Positions 1 through 7,495 of a stretch of DNA of 64,000 nt are shown here, piece by piece; the stretch's first letter is position 1, and each line of letters opens with the position of its first letter. The DNA comes from Brevibacterium sanguinis (lineage in GTDB: Bacteria; Actinomycetota; Actinomycetes; Actinomycetales; Brevibacteriaceae). The notes under the pieces are model-generated. The model was not told where the DNA came from and ran no database searches. It worked only from the letters and a program-made list of their open reading frames with translations. The stretch lies in assembly GCF_003315415.1 (NCBI RefSeq), contig NZ_QNSB01000001.1, forward strand, positions 248,001 to 312,000, in the 5' to 3' direction. The position numbers and the translations under genes were made by a program.

Positions 1-274
1 CGCCCTTGGAGAAGTCGACGAGAATGACGCGCAGGCCGTTGAACGCATGGAAGGCGATCGCGGCGACGAGCGCGATCTCACCGATGGCCATGAAGGGGGT
101 CTTGTAGGTTCCGATCACGGCGTTGTAGGCCTCGGGCGAGACGCGGACGAGGGCAGTATCGAGCACGTGGACCAACAGGAAGAAGAAGATGCCGACGCCG
201 GTGACGCGATGCGCGACCCAGGACCACATTCCTTCGTTTCCTCGGTACAGAGTGCCCGTAGACGCTTTGGCCAC
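1..274 (-). CDS. sdhC: Succinate dehydrogenase cytochrome b556 subunit (5' part; gene leaves the window)
   Basis: Membrane anchor of succinate dehydrogenase (complex II), which passes electrons from the flavoprotein and iron-sulfur subunits to menaquinone. Only the first 91 codons are here; the rest lies left of base 1. The protein starts with a soluble stretch and then SWVAHRVTGVGIFFFLLVHV, the H-R-x-T-G signature at the start of the first membrane helix. A second helix ends in FHAFNGLRVILVDF, typical of the second helix with its conserved histidine. The start is a GTG at 274-272, preceded by GGAGG seven bases upstream on the minus strand. The neighbouring order (manC, M20 amidohydrolase, BMP lipoprotein, add) is one I recall beside sdh operons in Micrococcales, so sdhDAB probably follow to the left. 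Family assignment is from the visible motifs. Confidence 0.9.
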   Translation of the reverse strand, partial: MAKASTGTLYRGNEGMWSWVAHRVTGVGIFFFLLVHVLDTALVRVSPEAYNAVIGTYKTPFMAIGEIALVAAIAFHAFNGLRVILVDFSKG

Positions 275-460
275 GGAGCATCCTCCATCTTGGATTAATC
301 GACTGTGTACATCCAAAAACTACGCTCAACGCCGCCTGCTTGCCAGTCGGAGCCCCGCCCGGCGTGGAGGATCACACTCTACTTCCTGGAAGTTCCCTCA
401 AAACCGGTGACCGGCGTCGTGTCCGTTTTCAATTACCGCATGGTGATGTTCTCTAAATGA

Positions 461-480
461 GGGTGGGGTTCTCCCCACCC
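461..480. other. Short perfect hairpin upstream of manC
   Basis: GGGTGGGG (461-468) pairs with CCCCACCC (473-480) around a four-base loop. It lies between the divergently transcribed sdhC and manC genes and has no T-tract, so it is not a convincing terminator. It could be a leader structure or chance in GC-rich DNA. The rest of 275-535 holds the sdhC ribosome binding site and no gene I can support. Confidence 0.35.
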
Positions 481-535
481 CGACACGGCGGAGGGCATCG
501 GAGGGACAGTGCCCGACCTTTGAGACACTGAGGGG

Positions 536-1645
536 GTGAACAGTCACTTCCACGCAATCATCCCCGCCGGCGGTTCCGGAACCCGGCTCTGGCCGCTCTC
601 GCGCAAAGCGACCCCGAAGTTCCTCCACGACGTGCTCGGCACCGGCAGGAGCCTGCTCCAGTCGACGTGGGACCGCGTCGCTCCCATCGTCGGCGACGAC
701 AGGGTGTGGGTGGTGACGGGGGAGAGCCACCGCGACCAGGTCGCCGAGCAGCTGCCGGGTCTGTCCGCGGAGAAGATCCTCGCCGAGCCCTCGCCCAAGG
801 ATTCGGCCGCGGCCATCGGACTGGCGACGATGCTCATCGCCCGTGAGGACCCCGAGGCGATCGTCGGGTCGTTCTCCGCCGACCACTCGATCACCAACGT
901 CGACGAGTTCCGAGCCGTCATCGACCAGGCGTGCGCGGCCGCCGCCACCGGCGACATCGTCACGGTCGGGATCATGCCCAGCCATCCCGCCACCGCCTAC
1001 GGCTACATCGAGACCGGTGCCCTGCTCGGACTCCCCGGGGCGCCGAGCGCCCGCCGCGCGAGGGCATTCGCCGAGAAGCCGGAGGCGAGCACCGCCCGCC
1101 GCTACGTCGACTCCGGGCGCTACCGGTGGAATGCGGGCATGTTCATCGCGCAGGCCACGGCGCTGCTCGAGATCCTCGAGCACGAGGACCCGACCCTGCA
1201 CTCCGGGCTGAGCGCGATCGCCGAGGCGTGGGGGACGGCCCGGCAGCAGACCGTGCTCGCCGAGGTGTGGCCGGGCCTGGAGAAGCGGGCCATCGACTAC
1301 GTCGTCGCCGAACCCGCCGCTGCCGCCGGCCGGGTGATCGTCATCCCCGGAGACTTCGGCTGGGACGACGTCGGCGACTTCGACTCCGTGGCCCGGCTGC
1401 GCCAGCCGGTGCCCGGCGAGCCGCGCGGAGTGATCTCGATCGGCGGGTCCTGCGACATCGTCGAGGTCGACGCGTCGGGGGTCGTGTTCTCCGAGCAGCC
1501 CCGCACCGTCGCGATCGTCGGCCTCGAGGACCTCGTCGTCGTCGACACCGAGGACGTCCTCCTCATCACCTCCCGCTCGCACGCCCAGGACGTGAAGAAG
1601 GCGGTGTCCGCCGCCGGGGAGCGGGGGCTCGAGGACCTGCTCTGA
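536..1645 (+). CDS. manC: Mannose-1-phosphate guanylyltransferase
   Basis: Makes GDP-mannose from mannose 1-phosphate and GTP in the cytoplasm, feeding mannosylated glycolipids and cell-wall glycans. The 369-residue protein has the nucleotidyltransferase signature near its N-terminus (IIPAGGSGTRLWPLSR, residues 8-23), followed by KFL for the sugar phosphate. It also has FSADHSI, GYIETG, FAEKP and RYRWNAGMF, all characteristic of ManC/ManB-type enzymes. It is the short single-domain form, without the C-terminal isomerase domain of bifunctional AlgA/ManC proteins. The start is GTG at 536. GACACT sits six bases before it, one base off the TANNNT box seen before other leaderless genes here, so a leaderless transcript is possible. 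A purine run abuts the start but is too close to be a good ribosome binding site. Confidence 0.92.
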   Translation: MNSHFHAIIPAGGSGTRLWPLSRKATPKFLHDVLGTGRSLLQSTWDRVAPIVGDDRVWVVTGESHRDQVAEQLPGLSAEKILAEPSPKDSAAAIGLATMLIAREDPEAIVGSFSADHSITNVDEFRAVIDQACAAAATGDIVTVGIMPSHPATAYGYIETGALLGLPGAPSARRARAFAEKPEASTARRYVDSGRYRWNAGMFIAQATALLEILEHEDPTLHSGLSAIAEAWGTARQQTVLAEVWPGLEKRAIDYVVAEPAAAAGRVIVIPGDFGWDDVGDFDSVARLRQPVPGEPRGVISIGGSCDIVEVDASGVVFSEQPRTVAIVGLEDLVVVDTEDVLLITSRSHAQDVKKAVSAAGERGLEDLL

Positions 1646-1736
1646 ACAGGCCCGGGGCGGCCCGGGACTGCGCCTGTATGTCGAAATTGGTCGCGGAATG
1701 CACTCCGATGACGTTGAATGTCTAGCATGGCAGTCA

Positions 1737-2966
1737 ATGTTCCTCGACCCCGCAGCGCTCCCGCAGGGAGATGCACTCCCTGAAGGACCCGACGTGATCA
1801 GCTCCCGCATCGCTGACATCGAGGCGGAACTCATCGAGTTCCGCCGCGATATCCATGCCCACCCCGAGCTGTCGTTCCAGGAGTTCGCGACCACCGACAA
1901 GATCGTCGCCCGGCTCGAGGCGGCCGGTCTGACCCCGCAGCGGCTCGAGGGCACGGGCCTCGTCTGCGAGGTCGGGTCCGGGCCGTTGGCCCTTGCGCTG
2001 CGCGCGGACATCGACGCCCTCCCCGTCGACGACCTCATCGACGAGGAGTTCAGGTCGACGGTGCCCGGGGTCGCCCACGCCTGCGGCCACGACGTCCACC
2101 TGACGGCGCTGATGGGCGCCGGCATCGCCCTGCAGCGCATCCACACCTCCACCCCCGGCGGCCTCGGCGCCAGGGTGCGCCTGATCTTCCAGCCGGCGGA
2201 GGAGGTCACCCCCGGCGGAGCCCTGCGCGTCATCGCCCAGGGCGTCCTCGACGATGTCCCCGAGGTCTACGCCCTCCACTGCGACCCCAACGTCGACGTC
2301 GGGAAGGTGGGGTCGCGCATCGGCGCGATCACCGCCGCCGGCGACACCCTCATCATCCGGCTCAGCGGCCATGGCGGGCACACCTCCCGCCCGCACCTCA
2401 CCGAGGATCTCGTCTACGCCCTGGCCAAGCTCGCCACCGACCTGCCGTCGACGCTCGGCCGCCTCATCGACCCGCGGCACGCGATCTCCCTCGTGTGGGG
2501 AGAGATCGGCTCCGGCCATGCCGCCAACGTCGTCCCCAGTGAGGGGATCCTCCGGGGCACCCTGCGCTGCCTCGACGTGGCCGGCTGGAATCAGGTCGCC
2601 GAGGTGCTGCCCGGGCTCGTCGAGAGGATCGCCGGTCCTTACGGGGTCGAGGTCGACCTCGAGCATCGGCGCGGAGTGCCCCCGGTCGTCAACACGGAGG
2701 AGCAGGTCACCCTCATCGAATCTGCCGTGCGCGGCGAGCTCGGGGAGAACGCGGTGCAGCTGACCCCGCAGTCCATGGGCGGGGAGGACTTCGCGTGGTA
2801 CCTCACCCACTGCCCGGGTGCTCTCGTGCGGGTCGGCACCCGGACCCCCGGCGGAACGACCTACGACATCCACCAGGGCGACCTCCTCGTCGACGAGTCG
2901 AGCGTGGGGGTGGCGGCGCGGATCTACGCCGCGACGGCGCTCAAGGCGATCGACGCCAGGCGCTGA
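1737..2966 (+). CDS. M20 family metal-dependent amidohydrolase (N-acyl amino acid or hippurate hydrolase type)
   Basis: Cytoplasmic M20D peptidase-fold hydrolase that cleaves an amide or peptide bond; the substrate is not fixed by sequence. From ATG 1737 it is 409 residues, normal for the family. Visible motifs are RRDIHAHPELSFQE near the start, LRADIDALPV (first metal aspartate), ACGHDVHLTALMGAG (Cys-Gly-His), FQPAEEVTPGG (the catalytic Glu and metal Glu pair), ALHCDP, and GGEDFAWYL near the end. An upstream in-frame ATG at 1698 would add 13 residues unlike the family. TAGCAT lies just upstream of 1737, so the transcript probably begins a base or two before the start. It follows manC by about 90 bases. 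It could be an aminobenzoyl-glutamate, indole-acetyl or N-acetyl-diaminopimelate type hydrolase. Confidence 0.88.
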   Translation: MFLDPAALPQGDALPEGPDVISSRIADIEAELIEFRRDIHAHPELSFQEFATTDKIVARLEAAGLTPQRLEGTGLVCEVGSGPLALALRADIDALPVDDLIDEEFRSTVPGVAHACGHDVHLTALMGAGIALQRIHTSTPGGLGARVRLIFQPAEEVTPGGALRVIAQGVLDDVPEVYALHCDPNVDVGKVGSRIGAITAAGDTLIIRLSGHGGHTSRPHLTEDLVYALAKLATDLPSTLGRLIDPRHAISLVWGEIGSGHAANVVPSEGILRGTLRCLDVAGWNQVAEVLPGLVERIAGPYGVEVDLEHRRGVPPVVNTEEQVTLIESAVRGELGENAVQLTPQSMGGEDFAWYLTHCPGALVRVGTRTPGGTTYDIHQGDLLVDESSVGVAARIYAATALKAIDARR

Positions 2967-2990
2967 TCGCCGCTCGACGCCGAGGTGGGC

Positions 2991-3044
2991 GTGTGCTCGG
3001 TCTGGTCGTGGGTGTGCTCGGCGTCGCGGCGGGCGTGTGCTCGG
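2991..3044 (+). repeat. Three direct repeats of GTGTGCTCGG
   Basis: GTGTGCTCGG occurs at 2991-3000, 3012-3021 and 3035-3044, 21 and 23 bases apart, about two helical turns. All copies lie between the amidohydrolase and the BMP lipoprotein gene, 40-90 bases upstream of the lipoprotein's -10 box at 3084-3089. The spacing would suit a row of regulator sites on one DNA face. No regulator can be named. Confidence 0.6.
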
Positions 3045-3096
3045 GCCGGGTCCGGCGTGGACCCCGGACTCAGGCTGAGCCGATACCCTTGAGACC

Positions 3097-4239
3097 ATGA
3101 GAGCGAAGGGCCTGAACGCGACACTGATCGCCGCACTCGCAGCCTTCGGCCTCCTCGCCTCGACCGGCTGTTCCGTGACGACACCGGAACCCGTCGAGGA
3201 GCCCACGCCCGGATGCCTGATCTCGGCCCCGGCCGGATTCGACGACCACTCGGCCGGCGCCCTGACCCTGGCCGAGACCCAACGGGCGCGCGCGGCAGGC
3301 ATCTTCTCGTCCACCTCGAGCCAGCGGGTCAGCGATGGATCGACCACCTCGGCGGCACTGGAGCGGATGAGCGATCAGGGCTGCGCGCTGACGATGGTCA
3401 TCGGCCCGGGGGGATCCGACGAACTGCGCCACCATGCCGAGGACCAGCCCGAGGATCTCTTCCTCGGGATCGCCAGCGGGCGCGACGACTATCCCGACAA
3501 CGTGCTGAGCATGGACTTCGACCTCATACCGGCGGCCTTCATCGCCGGGTACACGGCGGCCACGGCCAGCGAGACCGGCGAGGTCGCCGCCCTCGTCTCC
3601 CAGGGGTTCCCGCAGGCGGAGGACCTCCTTGACGCCTTCGACGCGGGAGTCGAGCTGCACAACAGGGAACAGGAGGACGAGGACGCCGAGGACGTCGCCT
3701 CCTACCGGGAGTCGCGGATCGCCGGTCGGACCGTGCCCGACACCGAGCGCGGCGGCCGTGAGTTCTTCGACACGGCCGTCGACACAGATGTCGACGTCGT
3801 CGTCCCCTTCGGTTCCGCGGCATCGGTGGGCGTGGTCACCTCTGCCACCGAGGCGCACACCGAGGCGAGCACCGCCGGACTCGACTCCGAGGAGGAGCCC
3901 ATCCTGCCGAAGGTCATCTGGTACGGCACCTCCGGGGAGTTCAGCGATGCGGTCATCGCGACGATCACTCCCAACGTCCGCCGGGGTCTGCGCGCGATGT
4001 TCCCGCAATGGCCGCAGAGCCGCAATCCCGACGAGGTGGCCGAACCCGTCGACACGCAGCCGGTGGACATCGGCGGTTTCCTCGTCGCCGAACGCCACTA
4101 CGAGGGCACGATCTCGAACGGAGGGGTGGGGATCACGGCCGAGGACGGCTTCCTCTCCCGGGTCTCCGACGCCGGTCGCAACATCGCCGATCTGCGCGAG
4201 CGGATCAAGAGCGGCGCCATCGACCCGCAGGAGTCCTAG
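3097..4239 (+). CDS. BMP-family lipoprotein (purine nucleoside-binding type)
   Basis: Probable substrate-binding lipoprotein of the basic membrane protein (PF02608) family, whose characterised members bind nucleosides for ABC import. The 380-residue product has a lipoprotein signal peptide ending in LASTGC, so Cys25 is the likely lipidated residue on the outer face of the membrane. Fold-typical segments include FLGIASGRDDYPDNVLSMDF and AAFIAGYTAATAS. Acidic insertions (residues about 185-205 and 265-275) are unusual. The next gene is adenosine deaminase, which supports a nucleoside role, but no ABC transporter genes are adjacent. TACCCT sits seven bases before the ATG with no ribosome binding site, so the mRNA is likely leaderless. 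Three upstream direct repeats may regulate it. The family call rests on weak overall similarity. Confidence 0.68.
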   Translation: MRAKGLNATLIAALAAFGLLASTGCSVTTPEPVEEPTPGCLISAPAGFDDHSAGALTLAETQRARAAGIFSSTSSQRVSDGSTTSAALERMSDQGCALTMVIGPGGSDELRHHAEDQPEDLFLGIASGRDDYPDNVLSMDFDLIPAAFIAGYTAATASETGEVAALVSQGFPQAEDLLDAFDAGVELHNREQEDEDAEDVASYRESRIAGRTVPDTERGGREFFDTAVDTDVDVVVPFGSAASVGVVTSATEAHTEASTAGLDSEEEPILPKVIWYGTSGEFSDAVIATITPNVRRGLRAMFPQWPQSRNPDEVAEPVDTQPVDIGGFLVAERHYEGTISNGGVGITAEDGFLSRVSDAGRNIADLRERIKSGAIDPQES

Positions 4240-4288
4240 GAGTCGCGGCCTCGCGGAGGCGGGGGCGCTGATCCGATAGGCTGGCGGG

Positions 4289-5395
4289 GTGTTGAATAAT
4301 CCCGCCGGAGTCGCAGCAGACGACCCCATCCTGCAGTTGCCCAAGGTCTCCCTCCACGATCACCTCGACGGCGGTCTGCGACCTGCCACGATGATCGAAC
4401 TCGCCGATGCGATCGGCCACGAGCTTCCCGCCACCGAGCCCGAGGCGCTCGGGAAGTGGTTCAGCGATTCGGCGAACTCCGGTGACCTCGTCCGCTACCT
4501 CGAGACGTTCTCCCACACGGTGGCCCTCATGCAGAACCGCGAGGGACTCGTGCGCGTGGCGAGGGAATGGGTGCTCGACCAGGTCGCCGACGGCGTCTTC
4601 TACGCCGAGGCGCGGTGGGCGCCCGAGCAGCACCTCGAGGGCGGACTCGAACTCGACGAGGTCGTCGACGCGGTCCAGGAAGGACTCGAGGCCGGGGTCG
4701 CCGAGGCCTCGGCGGCGGGGAAGTACATCCGGGTCGGCCAGCTCATCACGGCGATGCGGCAGGCGGACAATTCGCTCGCGATCGCCGAGCTCGCGATCCG
4801 GCACCGGGAGAAGGGCGCGGACTCCGGGGTCGTCGGCTTCGACATCGCCGGACCCGAGAACGGCTTCCCGCCCTCGGCGCACCTCTCGGCCTTCAACGCC
4901 CTCCACCAGGCCTTCGTCCCCGTGACCATCCACGCCGGCGAGGCCGCCGGCCGGGACTCCATCCACGAGGCCGTGACCATCTGCCATGCCCAGCGCATCG
5001 GCCACGGCGCACGGATCGTCGAGGACATGGACATCGTCGACGGCCAGGGACAGCTGGGCCGGCTCGCCGCCTGGGTCCTCGACCAGCAGATCCCGCTCGA
5101 GCTGTGCCCGAGCTCCAACCTCCAGACCGACATCGGCGGCACGATCGCCGACCATCCGATCACGGGTCTCAAGGACCTCGGCTTCGCGGTCACCATCAAT
5201 CCCGACAACCGGCTGATGTCGGGGACCTCGGTCAGCCGCGAGATGCGTCTGCTCGTCGACGAGGCGGGCTGGACCCAGACCGACCTCGAATGGGCGACCG
5301 TCAACGCCGTCACCGCCGCCTTCCTGCCACTGGACGTGCGCGAACGGATGCTCGACGAGATCCTCATCCCCGGTTTCGCCCGGGTCACCGTGTGA
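4289..5395 (+). CDS. add: Adenosine deaminase
   Basis: Hydrolyses adenosine and deoxyadenosine to inosine and deoxyinosine in purine salvage. The 368-residue protein has all zinc and catalytic motifs: LHDHLDGGL (two zinc histidines) near the start, HAGEAAGRDSI (zinc His and catalytic Glu region), RIGHGARI, and LELCPSSNLQT followed by TINPDNRLMSGTS (zinc Asp in the NPDN segment). The GTG start at 4289 is preceded by TAGGCT (4277-4282) and exactly six bases, with no Shine-Dalgarno sequence, indicating a leaderless transcript. The BMP lipoprotein upstream may supply nucleosides. The small membrane-protein gene begins immediately downstream and may be translationally coupled. Confidence 0.95.
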   Translation: MLNNPAGVAADDPILQLPKVSLHDHLDGGLRPATMIELADAIGHELPATEPEALGKWFSDSANSGDLVRYLETFSHTVALMQNREGLVRVAREWVLDQVADGVFYAEARWAPEQHLEGGLELDEVVDAVQEGLEAGVAEASAAGKYIRVGQLITAMRQADNSLAIAELAIRHREKGADSGVVGFDIAGPENGFPPSAHLSAFNALHQAFVPVTIHAGEAAGRDSIHEAVTICHAQRIGHGARIVEDMDIVDGQGQLGRLAAWVLDQQIPLELCPSSNLQTDIGGTIADHPITGLKDLGFAVTINPDNRLMSGTSVSREMRLLVDEAGWTQTDLEWATVNAVTAAFLPLDVRERMLDEILIPGFARVTV

Positions 5396-5409
5396 TCCAG
5401 GTGCATGAG

Positions 5410-5847
5410 ATGAGTGCGAGAAGTGCGAACGGGGAGCCGAGTCGGGGCGGGGGCGCGGGCGGCGCAGACGTGCGCGCACCCCGGGCGATGCTCCTCGTCG
5501 TCGTCGTCCTCGGCCTCCAGGCGGCCGGATTGGTGGCGGCCGCGGCGACCTTCGTCGTCACCGCCTTCACTGCCGGAGGCCTCGCCGGTTCGCTGCTCGG
5601 TCTGGCGGTGATGTTCCTCATCTTCGCCGCGGGCATCGCCGCAGCCGCCCGGGGCTCCTGGCGGCTGCACCGGTGGGCCCGCCCGGCGGCGATCGCATTC
5701 GAGCTCCTCGTCATCCTCTTCGGGATCAACGTCCTCGGCGGAGCCCCCTGGTTGGGGATCGCCGCGATCGCCTCGGCCGTGGCTGTGATCATCGGCTACT
5801 TCCTGCCGCCCGTCGTCGCCGCCTACAACCGGGCGCTCGCGGACTAG
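5410..5847 (+). CDS. Small hypothetical membrane protein, four helices
   Basis: I do not recognise a named family. The product is about 145 residues: a hydrophilic Gly/Arg-rich N-terminus of about 20 residues, then four hydrophobic helices, with a short Ala/Leu/Asp tail. The chosen ATG at 5410 has AGGTG six bases upstream. In-frame GTG codons at 5392 (overlapping the add stop as GTGTGA) and 5401 are alternatives. The position right after add suggests co-transcription. Codon use matches the neighbours. It may be a small integral membrane protein of no enzymatic role. Confidence 0.7.
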   Translation: MSARSANGEPSRGGGAGGADVRAPRAMLLVVVVLGLQAAGLVAAAATFVVTAFTAGGLAGSLLGLAVMFLIFAAGIAAAARGSWRLHRWARPAAIAFELLVILFGINVLGGAPWLGIAAIASAVAVIIGYFLPPVVAAYNRALAD

Positions 5848-5865
5848 ACCGGCCGAGGCCCCTGC

Positions 5866-6573
5866 TCAGCCGAGGTGCTCGGCGCAGGCCTCGGTGAGGA
5901 AGTCCCCCGCGACACCGCCGTCCTGATTGAGGCTGATGGCCGTCATCTGAATGCCCCACCAGACCTTCGGTGAACCGCCCCAGGCCTGCCGGAACTCCTC
6001 CCGCTTGCTCGGGTCGGCGGCGAGGTCGTCGGCGGCCAGCGAGATCCTCTCCTGGGCGTCCTCGGCGGTGCAGCGGGTCTCGTCATCGGGGCTCTGCGGT
6101 TCGAGCTCCGGGATGTCCTCGGAGTCGACTGTCGTCAGCCGGTAGGCCGAACCGCCGACCTCCTCGACCTCGAACGTGCCGTGGACGAGCAGGAACGGCG
6201 CCTGCTCGCGATCGACGTTCTGCGCATCGACGGTCACGCTCACGCTGTCCGGGGTGTCGGCGGTGACGGTGACCTCGCCCGATTCGGGCAGATCGGGGTT
6301 GCCGGCATGGATCCACACCTTGAGGTACGCCTCCGACTTCCCGGCCGCCTCGGCGAGGCCCTTCCACAGGGGATCGACGTCCTTCCCGCCTCCCGGGGAG
6401 GAGTCGACGATCGACACCTTTGGGGCGCTGGCCGGGGTCTCGATCGGCGTGATCTCCTCGGGGCTCAGCGATGGCCGGGGTGCGGGTCGGGTGTCTCCCG
6501 AGGTGGGGACGCAGGCGGTGGTCGTGGCCAGCACTGCGGCAGCGGACAGGAGGGCAAGTGAGCGAATGCGCAT
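5866..6573 (-). CDS. Hypothetical secreted lipoprotein
   Basis: The 235-residue product begins with a signal peptide ending in ATTTAC (lipobox; Cys21 predicted to be lipidated), then a Pro/Ser/Thr-rich linker and a globular domain. Three further cysteines (DETRCTAED, and the last at residue about 230 in TEACAEHL) could form a disulfide. Conserved-looking features are the repeated Trp (WKGLAEAAG, KVWIHAG, RQAWGGSPKVWWGIQ). I do not recognise the family. The start ATG has GAGGAACC directly upstream. The gene converges on the small membrane-protein gene and its upstream region carries three copies of a 12-base repeat. Confidence 0.72.
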   Translation of the reverse strand: MRIRSLALLSAAAVLATTTACVPTSGDTRPAPRPSLSPEEITPIETPASAPKVSIVDSSPGGGKDVDPLWKGLAEAAGKSEAYLKVWIHAGNPDLPESGEVTVTADTPDSVSVTVDAQNVDREQAPFLLVHGTFEVEEVGGSAYRLTTVDSEDIPELEPQSPDDETRCTAEDAQERISLAADDLAADPSKREEFRQAWGGSPKVWWGIQMTAISLNQDGGVAGDFLTEACAEHLG

Positions 6574-6620
6574 GGTTCCTCGAAGAAGTGGTCGTGGCGG
6601 TGCTTGTCCACCAGCCTAGG

Positions 6621-6757
6621 GTGCGGCGAGGCCAGAGCCCGTGCGGACGCGCTGGGCAGGCTGTGATTGGTCGGCTGCCGCGCTGGATCGACGGCCCGCT
6701 GGGTGCGGCGAGGCACGAAAGGGAGGCTCTGGAACGGACCGCCCCGTGCGGCGAGGC
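6621..6757 (+). repeat. Three direct copies of GTGCGGCGAGGC
   Basis: The 12-mer GTGCGGCGAGGC occurs at 6621-6632, 6703-6714 and 6746-6757, in the 239-base gap between the lipoprotein gene (starting at 6573, minus strand) and the end of the marR gene. No protein-coding reading explains them. They lie 48-185 bases upstream of the lipoprotein start. Confidence 0.6.
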
Positions 6758-6812
6758 ATCCACGAGTCCGGAGACGACGGCCACAACGCTGCGAGGCGCC
6801 GGGGGAGCGGGC

Positions 6813-7307
6813 TCAGTCGGCGTCGGCGTCGAATCCTGTCGAGAGCACTCGCAGGAGGGAGGCGAGTTTGCGCTGCTGGGCGGGAGTGAGATCGCCGAGG
6901 ATCTCCTGCTCGCGTTCGAGCAGCTCGGCGAGCGCATTGTCGACCGTGACGCGCCCGGACTCCGTCAGGCGCACGAGCACGCCTCGGCGGTCGTCCGGGT
7001 CGGGCAGACGTTCGACCCAGCCGGCGGCGACGAGCCGGTCGATGCGGTTCGTCATCGTCCCGCTCGTCACCAGCGTCTCCTGGAGCAGACTGGAGGGGGA
7101 GAGCTGGTAGGGCTCACCCGAGCGACGCAGGGCCGAGAGCACGTCGAAGGCCCAGACCTCGATGCCGTAGTCGGTGAAGCTCGCCCTCCGGGCCAGATCC
7201 AGCTGCCGGGAGAGCCTGGTCACCCGGGACAGGATCTCCATCGGCGAGACATCGAGATCCGGGCGCTCGTGGCGCCACGCCGCAACGATCCGATCGACCT
7301 CATCCAT
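6813..7307 (-). CDS. MarR-family transcriptional regulator
   Basis: Dimeric winged-helix regulator of 164 residues. The DNA-binding region spans roughly residues 50-115: helix-turn-helix around SPSSLLQETLVTSGTMTNRIDRLVAAGWVER (residues about 68-99), followed by the wing with the MarR hallmark D-x-R (PDPDDRRGVLVRLTESG). N- and C-terminal helices are the dimer interface. Start ATG is at 7307-7305. TAAAAT (7314-7319 on the minus strand) lies six bases upstream, giving a leaderless promoter, and a TCAAGA/TCTTGA palindrome overlaps the promoter, so autoregulation is likely. The gene is divergent from sucCD. The ligand is unknown; no cysteine-based OhrR sensing motif is seen. Confidence 0.9.
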   Translation of the reverse strand: MDEVDRIVAAWRHERPDLDVSPMEILSRVTRLSRQLDLARRASFTDYGIEVWAFDVLSALRRSGEPYQLSPSSLLQETLVTSGTMTNRIDRLVAAGWVERLPDPDDRRGVLVRLTESGRVTVDNALAELLEREQEILGDLTPAQQRKLASLLRVLSTGFDADAD

Positions 7308-7313
7308 GATCCG

Positions 7314-7340
7314 ATTTTACGTCCACATCAAGAATCTTGA
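7314..7340 (-). promoter_or_regulatory. marR leaderless promoter with MarR operator palindrome
   Basis: TAAAAT (minus strand, 7314-7319) is six bases from the marR start. TCAAGA-A-TCTTGA at 7328-7340 is a perfect 6-bp inverted repeat around one base, of the TTGA/TCAA type commonly bound by MarR proteins, and lies between the -10 and the expected -35. It also sits upstream of sucC, whose start is 156 bases to the right. Confidence 0.65.
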
Positions 7341-7495
7341 CCACAAAGATACTTCTTCACGAGAGATTGGCAACTCTCATGGCCTGCAGGTTTGGAGACA
7401 CGGGTGCGGATGGGAATAAAGTGGGGACTGGTTGTTGCATCCGTCAACGCAGCTGCGGGGCCAGAAGGGTCCGCAGAAGAAACGAAGGAAGACAC

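Noticed and set aside
461-480. Hairpin before manC as a riboswitch or attenuator
   Set aside because: It is a single 8-bp GC stem with no alternative pairing partner or conserved aptamer features, and manC may be leaderless.
398-3347. Very long open frames on the minus strand opposite manC and the amidohydrolase (and similar ones through the window)
   Set aside because: In DNA of this GC content stop codons are rare on the antisense side of genes. These frames are Arg/Asp/Gly/Val-rich, match no fold, and overlap clear genes completely.
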